64,000 nucleotides of DNA from Avibacterium sp. 21-586 (GCF_026226775.1 NZ_JAKKOD010000001.1:1234501-1298500), one strand, 5' to 3'. Positions 1 through 13,057 are shown, counted from the stretch's first letter. Translations and numbers: made by a program. Notes: generated by a model not told the origin, from the letters alone.

Positions 1-1371
<1,371 letters not shown>

Positions 1372-1477
1372 TCACCGCACTTTTTTGTTAAAAATTGAAG
1401 CTTGTACAAATAATTAAGGCGGACACAGTGGCCCGCCAGTTGCGATAAAAGAAAGTGCGGTGCTTTTTTCTGTCTTT

Positions 1478-2503
1478 TTAAGCGCTCACTTTAGCCAAAT
1501 AGGCGTTTTCTGCATTGTCATCAAAAATTTCTTGCTGATCCGTTAGCACAAAACCGCCTAGCTCTTCGGCAATGGTTTTAGCAGCACGGATCATCATACG
1601 TAAATTGACGAGATCATTACCGTGAGACGGCAGCTGCATAAATAATGCGATACCTACAGTGTAGAAATCTGCCATATTGTTTGGATCGAACGTGCCGGGC
1701 TGTTGAATATTCGCCGCACTGAATAACACTGGGCTTGCTACACTGAGATCCAAATGGCGGTGGTAAATTTGGCGATTGCCAAAAATAAAACATAAACTAT
1801 CAAGCACTTTAGTCAAGGCTAAGCCGTGAAACTCTTTGCCTTCAGGCGCAACCACATAAAGCATTATGAAATCTTTTGCATCTTGAGCTTGGCGTTGAGA
1901 TTGTCGTTCTTCTTTTGTTGCTGACTCGACTGAAACGCTTTGTTGTACTTCTTCAAATTCTACGATTCGGCGCTCGCGCTCTATTTGGATCTCATTTTTC
2001 GTTGGTTCACTGGCTAATACTTCCGTTAATTTATGCTCTGCGTGAATGCCTTCTTCTTCGTTCATTGTTGCTTCAATTTCTGCAATGCTTGCCGTAGCTA
2101 AATTTTGGTGTGACGAATAAGGCGTCATTGTAGGTTGAGTTGGCTGTGCTTCATTTGGCAAGCTAATTTTAATTTGATTAATCGCTTGCTCAAAATTCTG
2201 CGGTTCTGACATCTGAGTTTGCTCAAAATCATCAGGTTGATTTTGGTTAAAATTACGAGTTTGCTGTGCTGATAAGGTTGGTCCAGCTTGTTGATCAAGT
2301 GGTTGAACTGGCTGAGCAATAGAGTCTCTCGTGGCAAAACTAGTCGAGTTGTTCTCAGATTGACGTGGTGCATTTTCTTTACTAAAGCTATTACTTTTCT
2401 CAAAGATCTCTGATTTTTCACGGCGGTTAGACCAAATGCCGTGTGCAACCAAGGCGACCAATGCAATAACACCAAGAATAATCAAAATTGTATTTAAATC
2501 CAT
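1478..2503 (-). CDS. zipA: Cell division protein ZipA
   Basis: ZipA anchors FtsZ to the inner membrane at the division site. The 341-residue protein starts with a short periplasmic tip and one membrane segment (about residues 6-24). A charged stretch follows, then a long Gln/Glu/Pro-rich linker, and a C-terminal globular domain (about the last 140 residues) that in this family binds the FtsZ tail. The frame can be extended 11 codons upstream to a TTG, but the ATG at 2501-2503 places the membrane segment at the N-terminus as in the family and has a GGAG upstream. It is divergent from cysZ and upstream of ligA. Confidence 0.95.
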   Translation of the reverse strand: MDLNTILIILGVIALVALVAHGIWSNRREKSEIFEKSNSFSKENAPRQSENNSTSFATRDSIAQPVQPLDQQAGPTLSAQQTRNFNQNQPDDFEQTQMSEPQNFEQAINQIKISLPNEAQPTQPTMTPYSSHQNLATASIAEIEATMNEEEGIHAEHKLTEVLASEPTKNEIQIERERRIVEFEEVQQSVSVESATKEERQSQRQAQDAKDFIMLYVVAPEGKEFHGLALTKVLDSLCFIFGNRQIYHRHLDLSVASPVLFSAANIQQPGTFDPNNMADFYTVGIALFMQLPSHGNDLVNLRMMIRAAKTIAEELGGFVLTDQQEIFDDNAENAYLAKVSA

Positions 2504-2656
2504 CGCGTAATGTTCTCCAGTGAGGATATTGACCAAGTGGAAAAATTGTTTGTTAGCTTATCATATTTTGTAAATTCGGTGATATGCAAAAATTGATTTT
2601 TTTCACCGTATTTTGTATGCTAACCCGCATTTTTGATTATTCACTGGGAAAGATGT

Positions 2657-3496
2657 ATGTTGCAACCTAAGGAACTTAAGCAAGGCTTTCACTATTTTGT
2701 GATGGGATGGCATTTAATTACTCAAAAAGGATTAAGGCGTTTTGTAATTATGCCAATCTTACTCAATATTTTACTTCTTTCGGGACTGTTTTGGTTATTT
2801 GTCACCAATATTGGTGATTTAATTGACCAGCTAATTAGCTATGTCCCCGATTGGCTTTCCTGGTTAAGCGGGGTGCTACTTGCGTTTTCAATTTTTATGG
2901 TATTAATCCTATTTTATTTTACCTTTTCAGCGCTTTCTGGTTTTATTGCTGCACCTTTCAATGGATTATTAGCAGAGAAGGTAGAGCAAAAGCTGACAGG
3001 TGAAAATTTAATAGAAATGAATTCTATTGACTTCATAAAAGATATTCCTCGTATGTTAAGACGAGAATGGCAAAAACTATGGTATAGCTTACCTAAACTT
3101 ATTGCTTTATTTTTATTAGGTTTTATCCCCGTATTAGGGCAATCTATTGTGCCAATTCTTACCTTTTTATTTACCTCTTGGATGATGGCGATCCAATATT
3201 GTGATTACCCTTTCGATAATCACAAAATTCCATTCCATATTATGCGTAACGAATTAGGTGAAAAACAAACACTGAGTTTAACTTTTGGTAGTTTAATTGG
3301 TTTTTGTACTTTTGTACCAGTAATTAACTTGGTCATTATTCCTGTTGCTGTTTGTGGCGCCACGGCAATGTGGGTCGCAGAATATCGTGATAATTCCTTA
3401 ATGAAAGTCAATCCTAACAAAAAGGAAAAGGATATGAAAAGACTGTCTGATCATCAACAAGAAAGACTAGAACAGCGAGATCGTTTCATTAAATAA
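2657..3496 (+). CDS. cysZ: Sulfate transporter CysZ
   Basis: CysZ is an inner-membrane protein that brings sulfate into the cell for cysteine synthesis. The 279-residue product has about four to six hydrophobic segments, including two near residues 20-90 and others near 150-180 and 210-240, and a charged C-terminal tail rich in Lys, Arg and Gln. The open frame begins 8 codons upstream (ATG at 2633), but the start at 2657 (MLQPKELKQ) matches the family N-terminus. It is divergent from zipA and followed after about 100 bp by cysK on the same strand, which supports a shared role in sulfur assimilation. Confidence 0.93.
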   Translation: MLQPKELKQGFHYFVMGWHLITQKGLRRFVIMPILLNILLLSGLFWLFVTNIGDLIDQLISYVPDWLSWLSGVLLAFSIFMVLILFYFTFSALSGFIAAPFNGLLAEKVEQKLTGENLIEMNSIDFIKDIPRMLRREWQKLWYSLPKLIALFLLGFIPVLGQSIVPILTFLFTSWMMAIQYCDYPFDNHKIPFHIMRNELGEKQTLSLTFGSLIGFCTFVPVINLVIIPVAVCGATAMWVAEYRDNSLMKVNPNKKEKDMKRLSDHQQERLEQRDRFIK

Positions 3497-3599
3497 ATAG
3501 CTATTAGTTATAAAATATAGCAAATTACTATTTTTTTACTATTAATATGTGTGTTAAAACTAGTTTCAATTATTAATCAAAAATGAAAGGTTGACACAA

Positions 3600-4550
3600 A
3601 TGACTATTTATAATGATAACTCTTATTCTATTGGTAATACCCCGTTAGTACGCCTTAAAAATTTTGGTAATAACGGTAATCTTGTTGTGAAAATTGAAGG
3701 GCGTAATCCAAGTTTTAGCGTGAAATGCCGTATTGGTGCGAATATGATCTGGCAAGCGGAAAAAGATGGTATTCTCAACAAAGAAAAAGAAATTGTCGAT
3801 GCAACTAGCGGTAATACAGGGATTGCATTAGCTTATGTGGCGGCAGCGCGTGGTTATAAATTAACGCTCACAATGCCTGAGACAATGAGTTCCGAACGGA
3901 AACGCTTATTGAGGGGGTTGGGGGTTAACCTTGTGTTGACTGAAGGAGCTAAAGGGATGAAAGGTGCGATTGCTGCCGCAGAAGAGATTGTGGCAAGCGA
4001 TCCAAACCGTTATGTGATGCTCAAACAATTTGAAAATCCAGCTAACCCAGATATTCATCGCCAAACTACGGGCGTAGAAATTTGGAATGATACTGAAGGC
4101 AAAGTTGATGTCGTTGTTGCTGGTGTGGGAACTGGTGGCACAATCACAGGCATCTCACGTGCGATCAAACTTGATAAAGGTAAACAAATTGTTTCTGTTG
4201 CCGTTGAACCGGAAGAAAGCCCCGTGATCACGCAAACCTTAAATGGTGAGGAAGTCAAACCAGGACCGCATAAAATTCAAGGTATCGGTGCGGGATTTAT
4301 CCCAAAAAATCTTGATCTTTCCTTGATCGACCGTGTAGAACAGGTAAATAGTGAGACGGCGATTTCTACGGCTCGCCGTTTAATGGCGGAAGAAGGCATT
4401 TTGGCTGGAATTTCATCTGGTGCAGCTGTTGCTGCGGCGGATCGTCTTGCAAAATTACCTGAATTTGCTGATAAACTTATTGTTGCAATTTTGCCTTCAG
4501 CAGCAGAGCGTTACTTAAGTACCGCGTTGTTTGAAGGAATTGAAGGTTAA
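3600..4550 (+). CDS. cysK: Cysteine synthase A (O-acetylserine sulfhydrylase)
   Basis: CysK condenses O-acetyl-L-serine with sulfide to give L-cysteine, using pyridoxal phosphate. The 316-residue protein carries the PLP lysine in the SVKCRIGAN segment (about residue 41), the substrate loop TSGNTG (about residues 68-73), the phosphate-binding GTGGT loop (about 176-180) and a C-terminus ending in EGIEG; CysK C-terminal peptides dock into CysE. The start is the ATG at 3600 behind AAAGG; an in-frame TTG at 3591 is less likely. It lies directly downstream of cysZ. Confidence 0.97.
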   Translation: MTIYNDNSYSIGNTPLVRLKNFGNNGNLVVKIEGRNPSFSVKCRIGANMIWQAEKDGILNKEKEIVDATSGNTGIALAYVAAARGYKLTLTMPETMSSERKRLLRGLGVNLVLTEGAKGMKGAIAAAEEIVASDPNRYVMLKQFENPANPDIHRQTTGVEIWNDTEGKVDVVVAGVGTGGTITGISRAIKLDKGKQIVSVAVEPEESPVITQTLNGEEVKPGPHKIQGIGAGFIPKNLDLSLIDRVEQVNSETAISTARRLMAEEGILAGISSGAAVAAADRLAKLPEFADKLIVAILPSAAERYLSTALFEGIEG

Positions 4551-4570
4551 GCAGAAAAATAACCACAACA

Positions 4571-4603
4571 TTGCCTTGTATTTTTAGTCTAAATACAAGG
4601 CAA
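4571..4603. terminator. Inverted repeat after cysK
   Basis: Perfect 13-bp arms (4571-4583 and 4591-4603) enclose a 7-nt loop, 20 bp past the cysK stop. The stem is strong, but only A/T-mixed sequence follows it rather than a clean T run, so termination is probable, not certain. Confidence 0.7.
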
Positions 4604-4755
4604 TAAATCAATATAAAAATAAGTGCCCTCTAAATCCTTGTAGGCTTGATTTTTAAACCTATACTAGTGGAACAGTAGATTTATTTGCTATAACAAATAA
4701 CTAACTTTTCAATCATTTACTTTCTCTAACGGGATTATATTATGAGAGTTAAATT

Positions 4756-4950
4756 ATGATTTCTGAAACTGAAAAAGCTAAAAGACGTGAAGCCATATAA
4801 TATGCAAAAGCTAGCGTTGATTTAAAAGGAGTTACTTTATCTGAAGAATTACTAGAGATAGCAGATAAATATACTCAAGGATTATTAACAAGAGATGAAT
4901 TTACAAAAGAGTATATTACAGTAGTAAGAGTCCGATTATTATGGGAATAA
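4756..4950 (+). pseudogene. Broken VbhA-type antitoxin (in-frame stop, no toxin partner)
   Basis: A 64-codon frame starts at ATG 4756 and reads MISETEKAKRREAI, then TAA (4798-4800). It then continues in the same frame with YAKASVDLKGVTLSEELL and on to KYTQGLLTRDEFTKEY, ending with TAA at 4948-4950. The N-terminal EKAKRREAI-x-YA pattern and the TRDEF element match, from memory, antitoxin VbhA-family proteins that neutralise Fic-domain AMP-transferases. The single stop sits where family members usually have Asn (AAT to TAA-type change). No Fic gene follows; the next gene is fbpC on the other strand. Most likely a decayed remnant of a toxin-antitoxin module. The family call is inference without a search. 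Confidence 0.6.
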
Positions 4951-5026
4951 ATAAAGCATTGGTTATCATTTAAAAACACTCCATAAACCTTATTCCTGAA
5001 GTCTTAAGATCATAATTACTCAGTCC

Positions 5027-6064
5027 TTATTCACTAACCATTTCGCTAAATAACAACGGTGTAACGCCATTTTTTAAGTAAATTTGCACCGCACTATGTA
5101 AGGGAAATTCGTGTTGGCTAATTACATTCAAAGTCTGTCCTGTCACTTCTACTTGATATTTATAATAAGCACCTAGAAAACGTTGTTGGCGAATAATGCC
5201 ATTCGCTTGTGTTGGGGCATCTGCCACGCATAATTGTAGCTGTTCTGGACGGATTGCGAGATAACTCGGCGCTTGTTGGGATTGATGAGAGGTATGCAAA
5301 TGCACACCAAGTAGCGATTGGCAATGCTGATCATCAATGGGCTGACAAGGCAGGTAATTTATTTCGCCTAAAAAGTTGGCAACAAAAGGGCTGTTTGGCT
5401 GTTGGTAAACGGTGCTTGGCACGCCGATTTGGCAGATTTTCCCTTGATTCATTACCGCTAATTTATCCGCAAAGAGAAAGGCTTCTTCTTTGCTATGGGT
5501 AACGAAAATCGCAGGAATATGCTGTTGTTTTAGAATATGGCGAATTTCTTCGATCATTTGATGACGAACTTGGCTGTCAATGTTAGAAAAAGGCTCATCA
5601 AGTAATAATAATTTGGGCTGACAAGCGAGTGTGCGGGCAATGGCAACGCGCTGTTGTTGGCCGCCCGAAAGCTCGTGGGGATAGCGTTTTTCTAAACCTT
5701 GTAAATGCACAAGTGCGGTCATTTTTTGCAATGTTTTTATTTGTTCGCTTTTATTCATTTGATGTAAACCAAATAGAATATTTTCCGCCACGGTTAAATG
5801 GGGAAAAAGCGCATAATCTTGAAAGATCAAGCCTATTTTTCGCTCATTTGCCTCAAGATGTTGAATTTCTTTATCTTGCAAACGAATATTGCCTGCACTG
5901 AGCGGGATCAATCCTGCAATGGCCTTGAGCAAGGTGGTTTTTCCGCAGCCACTTGCGCCGAGCAAACACACAATATCATCATTTTCAATCAATAAATTAA
6001 GATCTTGCAAAATGGGCTGATTGTTATAGCAGCAGGTTAAATGGGTAATATCTAATGTATTCAT
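5027..6064 (-). CDS. fbpC: Ferric iron ABC transporter, ATP-binding protein
   Basis: This is the cytoplasmic ATPase that powers Fe3+ import. The 345-residue protein has a Walker A GASGCGKT at residues 36-43, a Q-loop (FQDYALF, about residues 79-85), the ABC signature LSGGQQQR (about 137-144), a Walker B LLLLDEP, and a C-terminal TOBE-like regulatory region typical of the FbpC/PotA class. Its start is 2 nt beyond the permease stop, so the two are translationally close. Order on the minus strand is fbpA-fbpB-fbpC. Homologues are also called afuC or hitC. Confidence 0.95.
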   Translation of the reverse strand: MNTLDITHLTCCYNNQPILQDLNLLIENDDIVCLLGASGCGKTTLLKAIAGLIPLSAGNIRLQDKEIQHLEANERKIGLIFQDYALFPHLTVAENILFGLHQMNKSEQIKTLQKMTALVHLQGLEKRYPHELSGGQQQRVAIARTLACQPKLLLLDEPFSNIDSQVRHQMIEEIRHILKQQHIPAIFVTHSKEEAFLFADKLAVMNQGKICQIGVPSTVYQQPNSPFVANFLGEINYLPCQPIDDQHCQSLLGVHLHTSHQSQQAPSYLAIRPEQLQLCVADAPTQANGIIRQQRFLGAYYKYQVEVTGQTLNVISQHEFPLHSAVQIYLKNGVTPLLFSEMVSE

Positions 6065-6066
6065 TA

Positions 6067-7722
6067 TTAAGCTTTTTTCCCTGATTGCAGTAAAGAGCGA
6101 GTTAAAATCAACACGGGAATAATCCCCACTAAAATAAGCACTAAGGCAGGCAAGGCGGCGCGTTCAAGCTGTTCATCTGAAGTAAAGGTGAAAACGTGGG
6201 TGGCGAGCGTATCGAAATTAAACGGACGCAACAATAAAGACGCATTCAGTTCTTTCATACTTTCAATAAAAACCAGCAATAATGCGGTGAAAATGCCTTT
6301 GCGCATTAGGGGTAAGTGGATTTTGTGCCAAATTCCCCAAGATTTATAGCCTAACATTCTGCCTGCCATATCTAAAGACGGCGGAATTTGGCTCAAGCTG
6401 GTTTCTAAGCTGCCCAAAGCCATTGCCGAAAAGCGGATCACATAAGCAGACACCAGGGCGAAAATGGAGCCTGAAAATACCAAGCCAAGCATTGGCAAAT
6501 CAAGCCATTTTAACAAGCGGTTAAGTTGATGATCGGCAAAGGTAAAAGGAATTAACAAGCCGATTGCCAGCACTGTTCCGGGAATAGCGTAACCTAGCGC
6601 AGAAAAACGTACGGCTATTTTTGCCAAAGGCGTTGGGCGTAATCTTGCCCAAAAGTGCATTAATAATGCTAAGCATACGCAGATGATCATTGCTAGCCCA
6701 GAAACTAGCAAGCTGTTTTGGCTATATTGCCAGAAATCTGCTGTCCATGCTTGTTCAAAATAGATAATTGACCAATAACTTAGCTGAAAGAGCGGGATAA
6801 AAAATGCAAGAATAATTAACAGTGTGCTGAATAACAGTAATCCCCAGCCTAATCCATTGAGCCGTTGGGTTTGTGCGGGACGCTGTCCTGAACGCTGATA
6901 ATAGCGTTGCTGGCGGCGTGCATAACGTTCAATGCTGATAAATAGCACTAACAATCCGAGCATAAACAGAGAAATCTGCGCCGCGGCTTGCAAATCACCA
7001 AAGCCAAGCCAAGTGTCGTAAATCGCCGTAGTGAGCGAAGGAATGGCAAAAAACGCCACTGTGCCAAAATCGCCTAAGGTTTCCATTGCGACCAAGGCGC
7101 ACCCCACCGCAATGGCTGGGCGGATAAGGGCAAAGGTAATTTTGTAAAACACACGCCAACGGCTTGCGCCCAGCAGTTTGGCGCTTTGCTGTAAATTGTC
7201 GCCTTGCTCCATCAACGCCATTCTGACTAATAAGAAAATATAAGGATACAACGACAACGCCAAAATAAAGCAAGCGCCGCCTAGGCTGCGAATGGAAGGG
7301 AACCAATAATCTTGTTTGCTTTGCCAATCAAACCAAGCGCGTAAACTTTGTTGCACGATGCTGGGATAGTCCAAAAAATCCGTGTAAAGATAGGCAGATA
7401 AATATGCAGGAATGGCAAGGGGCAGACAAAGTAACCATTGCAACAGTGTTTTACCGACAAAATGATAACGCGACACCAAAAATGCGCAGGGCAAGGCAAA
7501 ACATAAACTTAGCACAGTTGTGCCGAACACCAAGCTTAGGGAATTCAATAAATAGTCGGTAAACACCGTTTGCCATAAATGTTGCAAACTGTGTAATGAG
7601 CCTTCAAATGCCGAAAACAACAAGGCGATAATCGGCAGCAAGAAGAACCCCAATACCGCCAATAATGCGATAAGAGCGGTGCTTTTTGCGAAAAAATGTT
7701 TATGTTTTGCGGAATTATCCAT
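6067..7722 (-). CDS. fbpB: Ferric iron ABC transporter, fused permease
   Basis: This inner-membrane permease carries Fe3+ from the periplasmic binding protein to the cytoplasm. At about 551 residues it is double the usual permease size and consists of two tandem binding-protein-dependent permease domains, with around 12 hydrophobic segments. Each half has an EAA-like loop contacting the ATPase (for example near residue 185, [13 protein letters not shown], and near 455, [13 protein letters not shown]). This fusion is normal for FbpB/HitB. The ATG at 7720-7722 is preferred over an in-frame TTG two codons upstream. A hairpin lies between it and fbpA. Confidence 0.94.
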   Translation of the reverse strand: MDNSAKHKHFFAKSTALIALLAVLGFFLLPIIALLFSAFEGSLHSLQHLWQTVFTDYLLNSLSLVFGTTVLSLCFALPCAFLVSRYHFVGKTLLQWLLCLPLAIPAYLSAYLYTDFLDYPSIVQQSLRAWFDWQSKQDYWFPSIRSLGGACFILALSLYPYIFLLVRMALMEQGDNLQQSAKLLGASRWRVFYKITFALIRPAIAVGCALVAMETLGDFGTVAFFAIPSLTTAIYDTWLGFGDLQAAAQISLFMLGLLVLFISIERYARRQQRYYQRSGQRPAQTQRLNGLGWGLLLFSTLLIILAFFIPLFQLSYWSIIYFEQAWTADFWQYSQNSLLVSGLAMIICVCLALLMHFWARLRPTPLAKIAVRFSALGYAIPGTVLAIGLLIPFTFADHQLNRLLKWLDLPMLGLVFSGSIFALVSAYVIRFSAMALGSLETSLSQIPPSLDMAGRMLGYKSWGIWHKIHLPLMRKGIFTALLLVFIESMKELNASLLLRPFNFDTLATHVFTFTSDEQLERAALPALVLILVGIIPVLILTRSLLQSGKKA

Positions 7723-7735
7723 AATCAAAATAAAA

Positions 7736-7764
7736 CTAGCCTATCCCTGATGGGTATAGGCTAG
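7736..7764 (-). promoter_or_regulatory. Intercistronic hairpin between fbpA and fbpB
   Basis: Perfect 9-bp arms (7736-7744 and 7756-7764) flank an 11-nt loop that contains further CCC/GGG pairing. The repeat lies between the fbpA stop and the fbpB start. It lacks a terminator T run, so it is more likely a partial attenuator or an RNA-stabilising 3' structure that leaves fbpA mRNA more abundant than fbpBC; this function is inferred. Confidence 0.6.
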
Positions 7765-7779
7765 CATAGATTTAATCTA

Positions 7780-8790
7780 TTACAGATCAAATTTTACTTC
7801 ATCGATTAATTTCAACGCATTTTCATAGTTTTCTGCGATTTTTTCTAATGGCAAATCATCTTGTTTAAATTCACCCCAAGATTGCACCAATTTAGATTTT
7901 TCTACGGACGGTTTCACTGGATATTCGTGGTTCAATTCTGCATAAAGATGTTGTGCTTTATCGCCACTTAAAAACTCCACCAATTTCACCGCGTTGTCTT
8001 TATTTGGCGCATATTTTGCCACTACTACACCGCTGATGTTCATATGTGTACCCACGGTTTCTTGGTTTGGATAGTTGATATAAGCCGCTTCTGCCCAGCT
8101 TTTTTGTTTCTCATCTTCAAGCATTTTGCCGTAATAATAGCTATTGCCTAATGAATAATCACACACGCCTTCTTTAATGGCTTTCACTTGATCACGGTCG
8201 CCACCTTGTGGTTTTTGTGCCAAGTTCGCTTTTAACCCTGTTAAGAAATCTTTGGCTTTTTCTACGCCATCGTGAGCAATCATTGAGGCAATTAACGAAA
8301 CATTGTAAGAATGTTTGCCTGAACGTACACAAACTTTGCCTTTTAATTCAGGTTTGGCTAAATCGTAGTAAGTGAAGCTTGCTGGCAATCTACCCACGCG
8401 ATCTTTCGATGAATATACCACTCGCGCACGGCTGGTTAGCGCAAACCATTTACCTTGGCTATCACGGAATTTTGCAGGAATATTACTTTCTAATACAGAA
8501 GATTGGATCGACTGCGCCAATCCTGCGTTAACAATTTCCATCACACGGCTAATATCCACGGTTAACAGCACATCCGCTGGGCTAAGCTCACCTTCACGTT
8601 TTACCCGCTCAACTAAGCCTTTATCAGCAAAAATAAAATTCACTTTCACGCCCGTTTCTTGTTCAAATTGTTTCAAGATAGGTTCGATCAAATAAGGTTG
8701 GCGATAAGAATAGACATTTACTTCGTTGGCGGCGAAAGCAGGGGCTGCAAAGGTGGTCAATAAGGCCAAAGCAGATAATGTTTTTTTCAT
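7780..8790 (-). CDS. fbpA: Periplasmic ferric iron-binding protein
   Basis: This protein binds Fe3+ in the periplasm and delivers it to FbpBC. It is 336 residues with a Sec signal peptide cut near residue 20 (APAFA-ANEV). Tyr162 (in GKHSYN) and Tyr218/Tyr219 (in GNSYYY) become Tyr142, Tyr198 and Tyr199 in the mature protein. As recalled, these are the iron ligands of Mannheimia haemolytica FbpA. The HitA-type N-terminal histidine ligand is absent: the mature protein begins ANEVNVYSYRQPY. It therefore looks like the three-tyrosine class rather than the HitA class. A GGAG ribosome site precedes the ATG, and a Fur-box-like sequence lies about 190 bp upstream. Confidence 0.95.
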   Translation of the reverse strand: MKKTLSALALLTTFAAPAFAANEVNVYSYRQPYLIEPILKQFEQETGVKVNFIFADKGLVERVKREGELSPADVLLTVDISRVMEIVNAGLAQSIQSSVLESNIPAKFRDSQGKWFALTSRARVVYSSKDRVGRLPASFTYYDLAKPELKGKVCVRSGKHSYNVSLIASMIAHDGVEKAKDFLTGLKANLAQKPQGGDRDQVKAIKEGVCDYSLGNSYYYGKMLEDEKQKSWAEAAYINYPNQETVGTHMNISGVVVAKYAPNKDNAVKLVEFLSGDKAQHLYAELNHEYPVKPSVEKSKLVQSWGEFKQDDLPLEKIAENYENALKLIDEVKFDL

Positions 8791-8978
8791 TGCACGTTCT
8801 CCGTGGTTAAATTGAGTGATTGGTTAAAATCTCTGCGTTTTTCCACCGCACTTTGCATAGAAAATGGAATTTTTCTTTTGAATTCGGTAAAAAACGCATT
8901 TTAAGTTTAGCTGAAACTTTTTAGCTTAGCTTTGTTTTAGCTAGCGTTGACTTTACCGAAAAAAAATCATCAAGTAAA

Positions 8979-8993
8979 TAAAAATTATTCTCA
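8979..8993. promoter_or_regulatory. Fur-box-like site
   Basis: Read on the minus strand the 15-mer is TGAGAATAATTTTTA. It matches the 7-1-7 Fur consensus TGATAATNATTATCA at 11 of 14 fixed positions. It lies between divergent fbpA and groES. Iron repression of fbpABC is the natural reading, although the site is about 190 bp from the fbpA start. Confidence 0.5.
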
Positions 8994-9050
8994 TATTTAT
9001 CTGGGTGGTGATTTTTTTACCTATTTTTGTAAAAAAATTTTTGTTATTCT

Positions 9051-9078
9051 CTTGAAAGGAAAAAATCCTGCCCCATAT
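9051..9078 (+). promoter_or_regulatory. Sigma-32 heat-shock promoter of groESL
   Basis: CTTGAAA (9051-9057) and CCCCATAT (9071-9078) are separated by 13 bp. This fits the RpoH consensus CTTGAAA-N11-16-CCCCATNT at every fixed position. The expected start is about 9085-9087, roughly 40 nt ahead of groES. Confidence 0.93.
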
Positions 9079-9126
9079 TGGAGTTACTAGTTTGTTTTAA
9101 AACCTCAACTTTAGAAGGAAATTACA

Positions 9127-9417
9127 ATGAATATTCGTCCATTACACGATCGTGTGATCATCAAACGTGAAGAAGTGGAAACCCTTTCTGCTGGCGGAAT
9201 TGTGTTAACTGGTTCTGCGGCAACTAAATCAACCCGTGCAAAAGTGCTTGCAGTGGGTAAAGGGCGTATTTTAGAAAATGGCACAGTGTTACCTTTAGAT
9301 GTAAAAGTTGGTGACACTATTATCTTCAATGATGGCTACGGCGTGAAAGCGGAAAAAATTGATGGCGAAGAAGTGTTGATCATTTCTGAAAGCGATATTT
9401 TAGCTATCGTGGAATAA
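9127..9417 (+). CDS. groES: Co-chaperonin GroES
   Basis: GroES is the heptameric lid of the GroEL folding chamber. The 96-residue protein has the usual start [10 protein letters not shown], the mobile loop (about residues 17-34, [16 protein letters not shown]) that docks on GroEL, and the C-terminal ILAIVE. An AGAAGGA ribosome site precedes the ATG. It is transcribed with groEL from the sigma-32 promoter just upstream. Confidence 0.98.
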   Translation: MNIRPLHDRVIIKREEVETLSAGGIVLTGSAATKSTRAKVLAVGKGRILENGTVLPLDVKVGDTIIFNDGYGVKAEKIDGEEVLIISESDILAIVE

Positions 9418-9440
9418 TCCCAAATCAATCATTAGCATTA

Positions 9441-9470
9441 AAAAGTGCGGTTATTTTTCACCGCACTTTT
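9441..9470. repeat. Inverted pair of uptake signal sequences
   Basis: Two copies of the uptake signal in opposite orientation give perfect 11-bp arms (9441-9451 and 9460-9470) with an 8-nt loop. In the groES-groEL gap they would form a hairpin followed by a few T residues. It could act as a weak attenuator between the two genes. Confidence 0.85.
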
Positions 9471-9498
9471 AGCAACATTAATTATTAAGAAGGAATAA

Positions 9499-11145
<1,647 letters not shown>

Positions 11146-11169
11146 TTCATCCCTTATTCTCTAGTAATA

Positions 11170-11209
11170 AAAAACTTGCTGTGAGTTCTCATCCCACAGC
11201 AGGTTTTTT
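11170..11209 (+). terminator. Rho-independent terminator of groESL
   Basis: A stem built on TTGCTGTG and CACAGCAG is followed by a run of six T. It lies 25 bp past the groEL stop. Confidence 0.88.
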
Positions 11210-11249
11210 GTTCCATTCACATTATGGTTATCTCTTATTCTTTTAGTGC

Positions 11250-11726
11250 CTAGATTGAATACTTTAAACAAATCTTAGCAAGCAATGCATCGCAACATTG
11301 ATCTAATAATTCATAAGTTTGCGTGAAGTTTTTGGTGTACCAAGGATCGGGGATATGATCGATGCCAAGGTTTGGACAAAGTTGAGTGATTTGAAATAAT
11401 TTTTCAGGGTGATGACCAAATAATTTTTCCAAATCCGCTAAATTTTGGTTATCCATTGCAATCAGATAATCAAAATCTTGCCAATCTTTTGACCGCACTT
11501 TTCGGCTAATAAAGCCTTTATTATCAATATGATGCAATTCAAGCGTTTCTGCCGTACCGCAGTGCATATCCTCGCCATCGTGCCAGCCAGATGTGCCAGC
11601 ACTGTCGCTGATGATTTTGTTAGATAAGCCTGCTTGTTTTACTTTTTCACGGAAAAGATATTCCGCCATTGGCGAACGGCAAATGTTCCCCAAGCAGATG
11701 AATAACACTTTCACTGGCGTAGTCAT
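11250..11726 (-). CDS. Low-molecular-weight protein-tyrosine phosphatase
   Basis: This small cytosolic phosphatase uses a cysteine nucleophile to remove phosphate from phosphotyrosine. The 158-residue protein has the P-loop C11-LGNIC-R17-S near its N-terminus and the general-acid DPWY motif near residue 120. The physiological substrate is unknown: relatives either partner exopolysaccharide tyrosine kinases or act alone, and no kinase gene is nearby. The ATG at 11724-11726 overlaps the rimO stop by one base, so the two are translationally coupled. A longer start at 11741 would overlap rimO needlessly. Confidence 0.9.
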   Translation of the reverse strand: MTTPVKVLFICLGNICRSPMAEYLFREKVKQAGLSNKIISDSAGTSGWHDGEDMHCGTAETLELHHIDNKGFISRKVRSKDWQDFDYLIAMDNQNLADLEKLFGHHPEKLFQITQLCPNLGIDHIPDPWYTKNFTQTYELLDQCCDALLAKICLKYSI

Positions 11727-13057
11727 TAGCAAGTTCCCCATAAATCATATTCATCCGCTTGCGTGATGGTAACGTTAATCACTTGCCCCACGCGGACAGC
11801 TTGGTTTGACAGGTTATCCACATAAACCACACCATCAATTTCTGGCGCATCCGCCATTGAGCGTCCGATAATGCCTTCTTCATCAATTTCGTCCACAATC
11901 ACAGGCAAGATTTTGCCGATTTTTTGCTGTAAACGCTGTGCTGAGATAGCTTGTTGTACTTGCATAAAGCGATGGAAGCGTTCTTCTTTTACCTCTTCTG
12001 GCACTTGATCTGGCATATCCGTGGCAACCGCACCTTCTACCGGACTAAATTTAAAACAGCCGACACGATCTAATTGTGCTTCTTGTAAGAAATCTAATAA
12101 TTGTTGGAAATCTTCTTCCGTTTCCCCTGGGAAGCCCACAATGAAGGTAGAACGCAAGGTTAATTCTGGGCAAATTTCACGCCATTTTTTAATCCGCTCA
12201 AGGGTGCGATCGATTGAACCAGGGCGTTTCATCGCTTTCAAAATTTTCGGGCTAGCGTGCTGCAATGGAATATCTAAATAAGGCAAGATTTTGCCTTCCG
12301 CCATCAGTGGAATTAAATTATCTACGTGCGGATAAGGATACACATAATGCAAACGCACCCAAATGCCTAAGGTTGCCAACTGTTCGCACAGGCTGATGAG
12401 ATTGTTTTTAATCGGCTTACCGTTCCAAAAAAACGTTTTGTTTTGGTTTTCTTTGCTTTGATCTAAAGAATAAGCAGAGGTATCTTGCGACACAATAAGC
12501 AATTCTTTCACGCCCGCATCGGCAAGGCGTTTGGCTTCATCTAACACTTGCGTAATCGGACGGCTATCTAAATCCCCACGCATTGAAGGGATAATGCAGA
12601 ACGTACAACGATGATCGCAGCCTTCAGAAATTTTCAAATAAGCATAATGTTTTGGCGTAAGCTTCACCCCTTGCGCTGGCACAAGGCTGATATAAGGATT
12701 ATGGGCTGGCTTTGGCACATATTTATGCACCTGCTCCATCACAGCCTCGTAGCTGTGCGGACCTGTCACTTCCAATACTTTTGGGTGAACTTCACGAATG
12801 CGATCTTCTTTCGCCCCCAAACAGCCCGTTACAATCACCTTGCCGTTTTCTTCCAGTGCTTCGCCGATCGCTTCTAGCGACTCTTGCACCGCGCTGTCAA
12901 TAAATCCGCAGGTATTAACGATCACTAAATCGGCATTTTCATAACTCGGAATAATGTTATATCCGTCAGAACGCAACTCCGTTAAAATACGCTCTGAATC
13001 CACTAAATTCTTAGGACAACCTAAGCTAATAAAACCAATATTTGGCGCTGAACTCAT
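11726..13057 (-). CDS. rimO: Ribosomal protein uS12 methylthiotransferase RimO
   Basis: RimO is a radical-SAM enzyme that adds a methylthio group to an aspartate of ribosomal protein S12. The 443-residue protein has an N-terminal UPF0004 domain with cluster cysteines (SLGCPKN, then TCGF and GCLG). The radical-SAM motif CDHRCTFC lies near residues 146-153, and a TRAM domain covers about the last 65 residues. The ATG at 13055-13057 is chosen over an in-frame TTG five codons upstream that lies within a run of T. The phosphatase gene overlaps its stop. Confidence 0.97.
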   Translation of the reverse strand: MSSAPNIGFISLGCPKNLVDSERILTELRSDGYNIIPSYENADLVIVNTCGFIDSAVQESLEAIGEALEENGKVIVTGCLGAKEDRIREVHPKVLEVTGPHSYEAVMEQVHKYVPKPAHNPYISLVPAQGVKLTPKHYAYLKISEGCDHRCTFCIIPSMRGDLDSRPITQVLDEAKRLADAGVKELLIVSQDTSAYSLDQSKENQNKTFFWNGKPIKNNLISLCEQLATLGIWVRLHYVYPYPHVDNLIPLMAEGKILPYLDIPLQHASPKILKAMKRPGSIDRTLERIKKWREICPELTLRSTFIVGFPGETEEDFQQLLDFLQEAQLDRVGCFKFSPVEGAVATDMPDQVPEEVKEERFHRFMQVQQAISAQRLQQKIGKILPVIVDEIDEEGIIGRSMADAPEIDGVVYVDNLSNQAVRVGQVINVTITQADEYDLWGTC

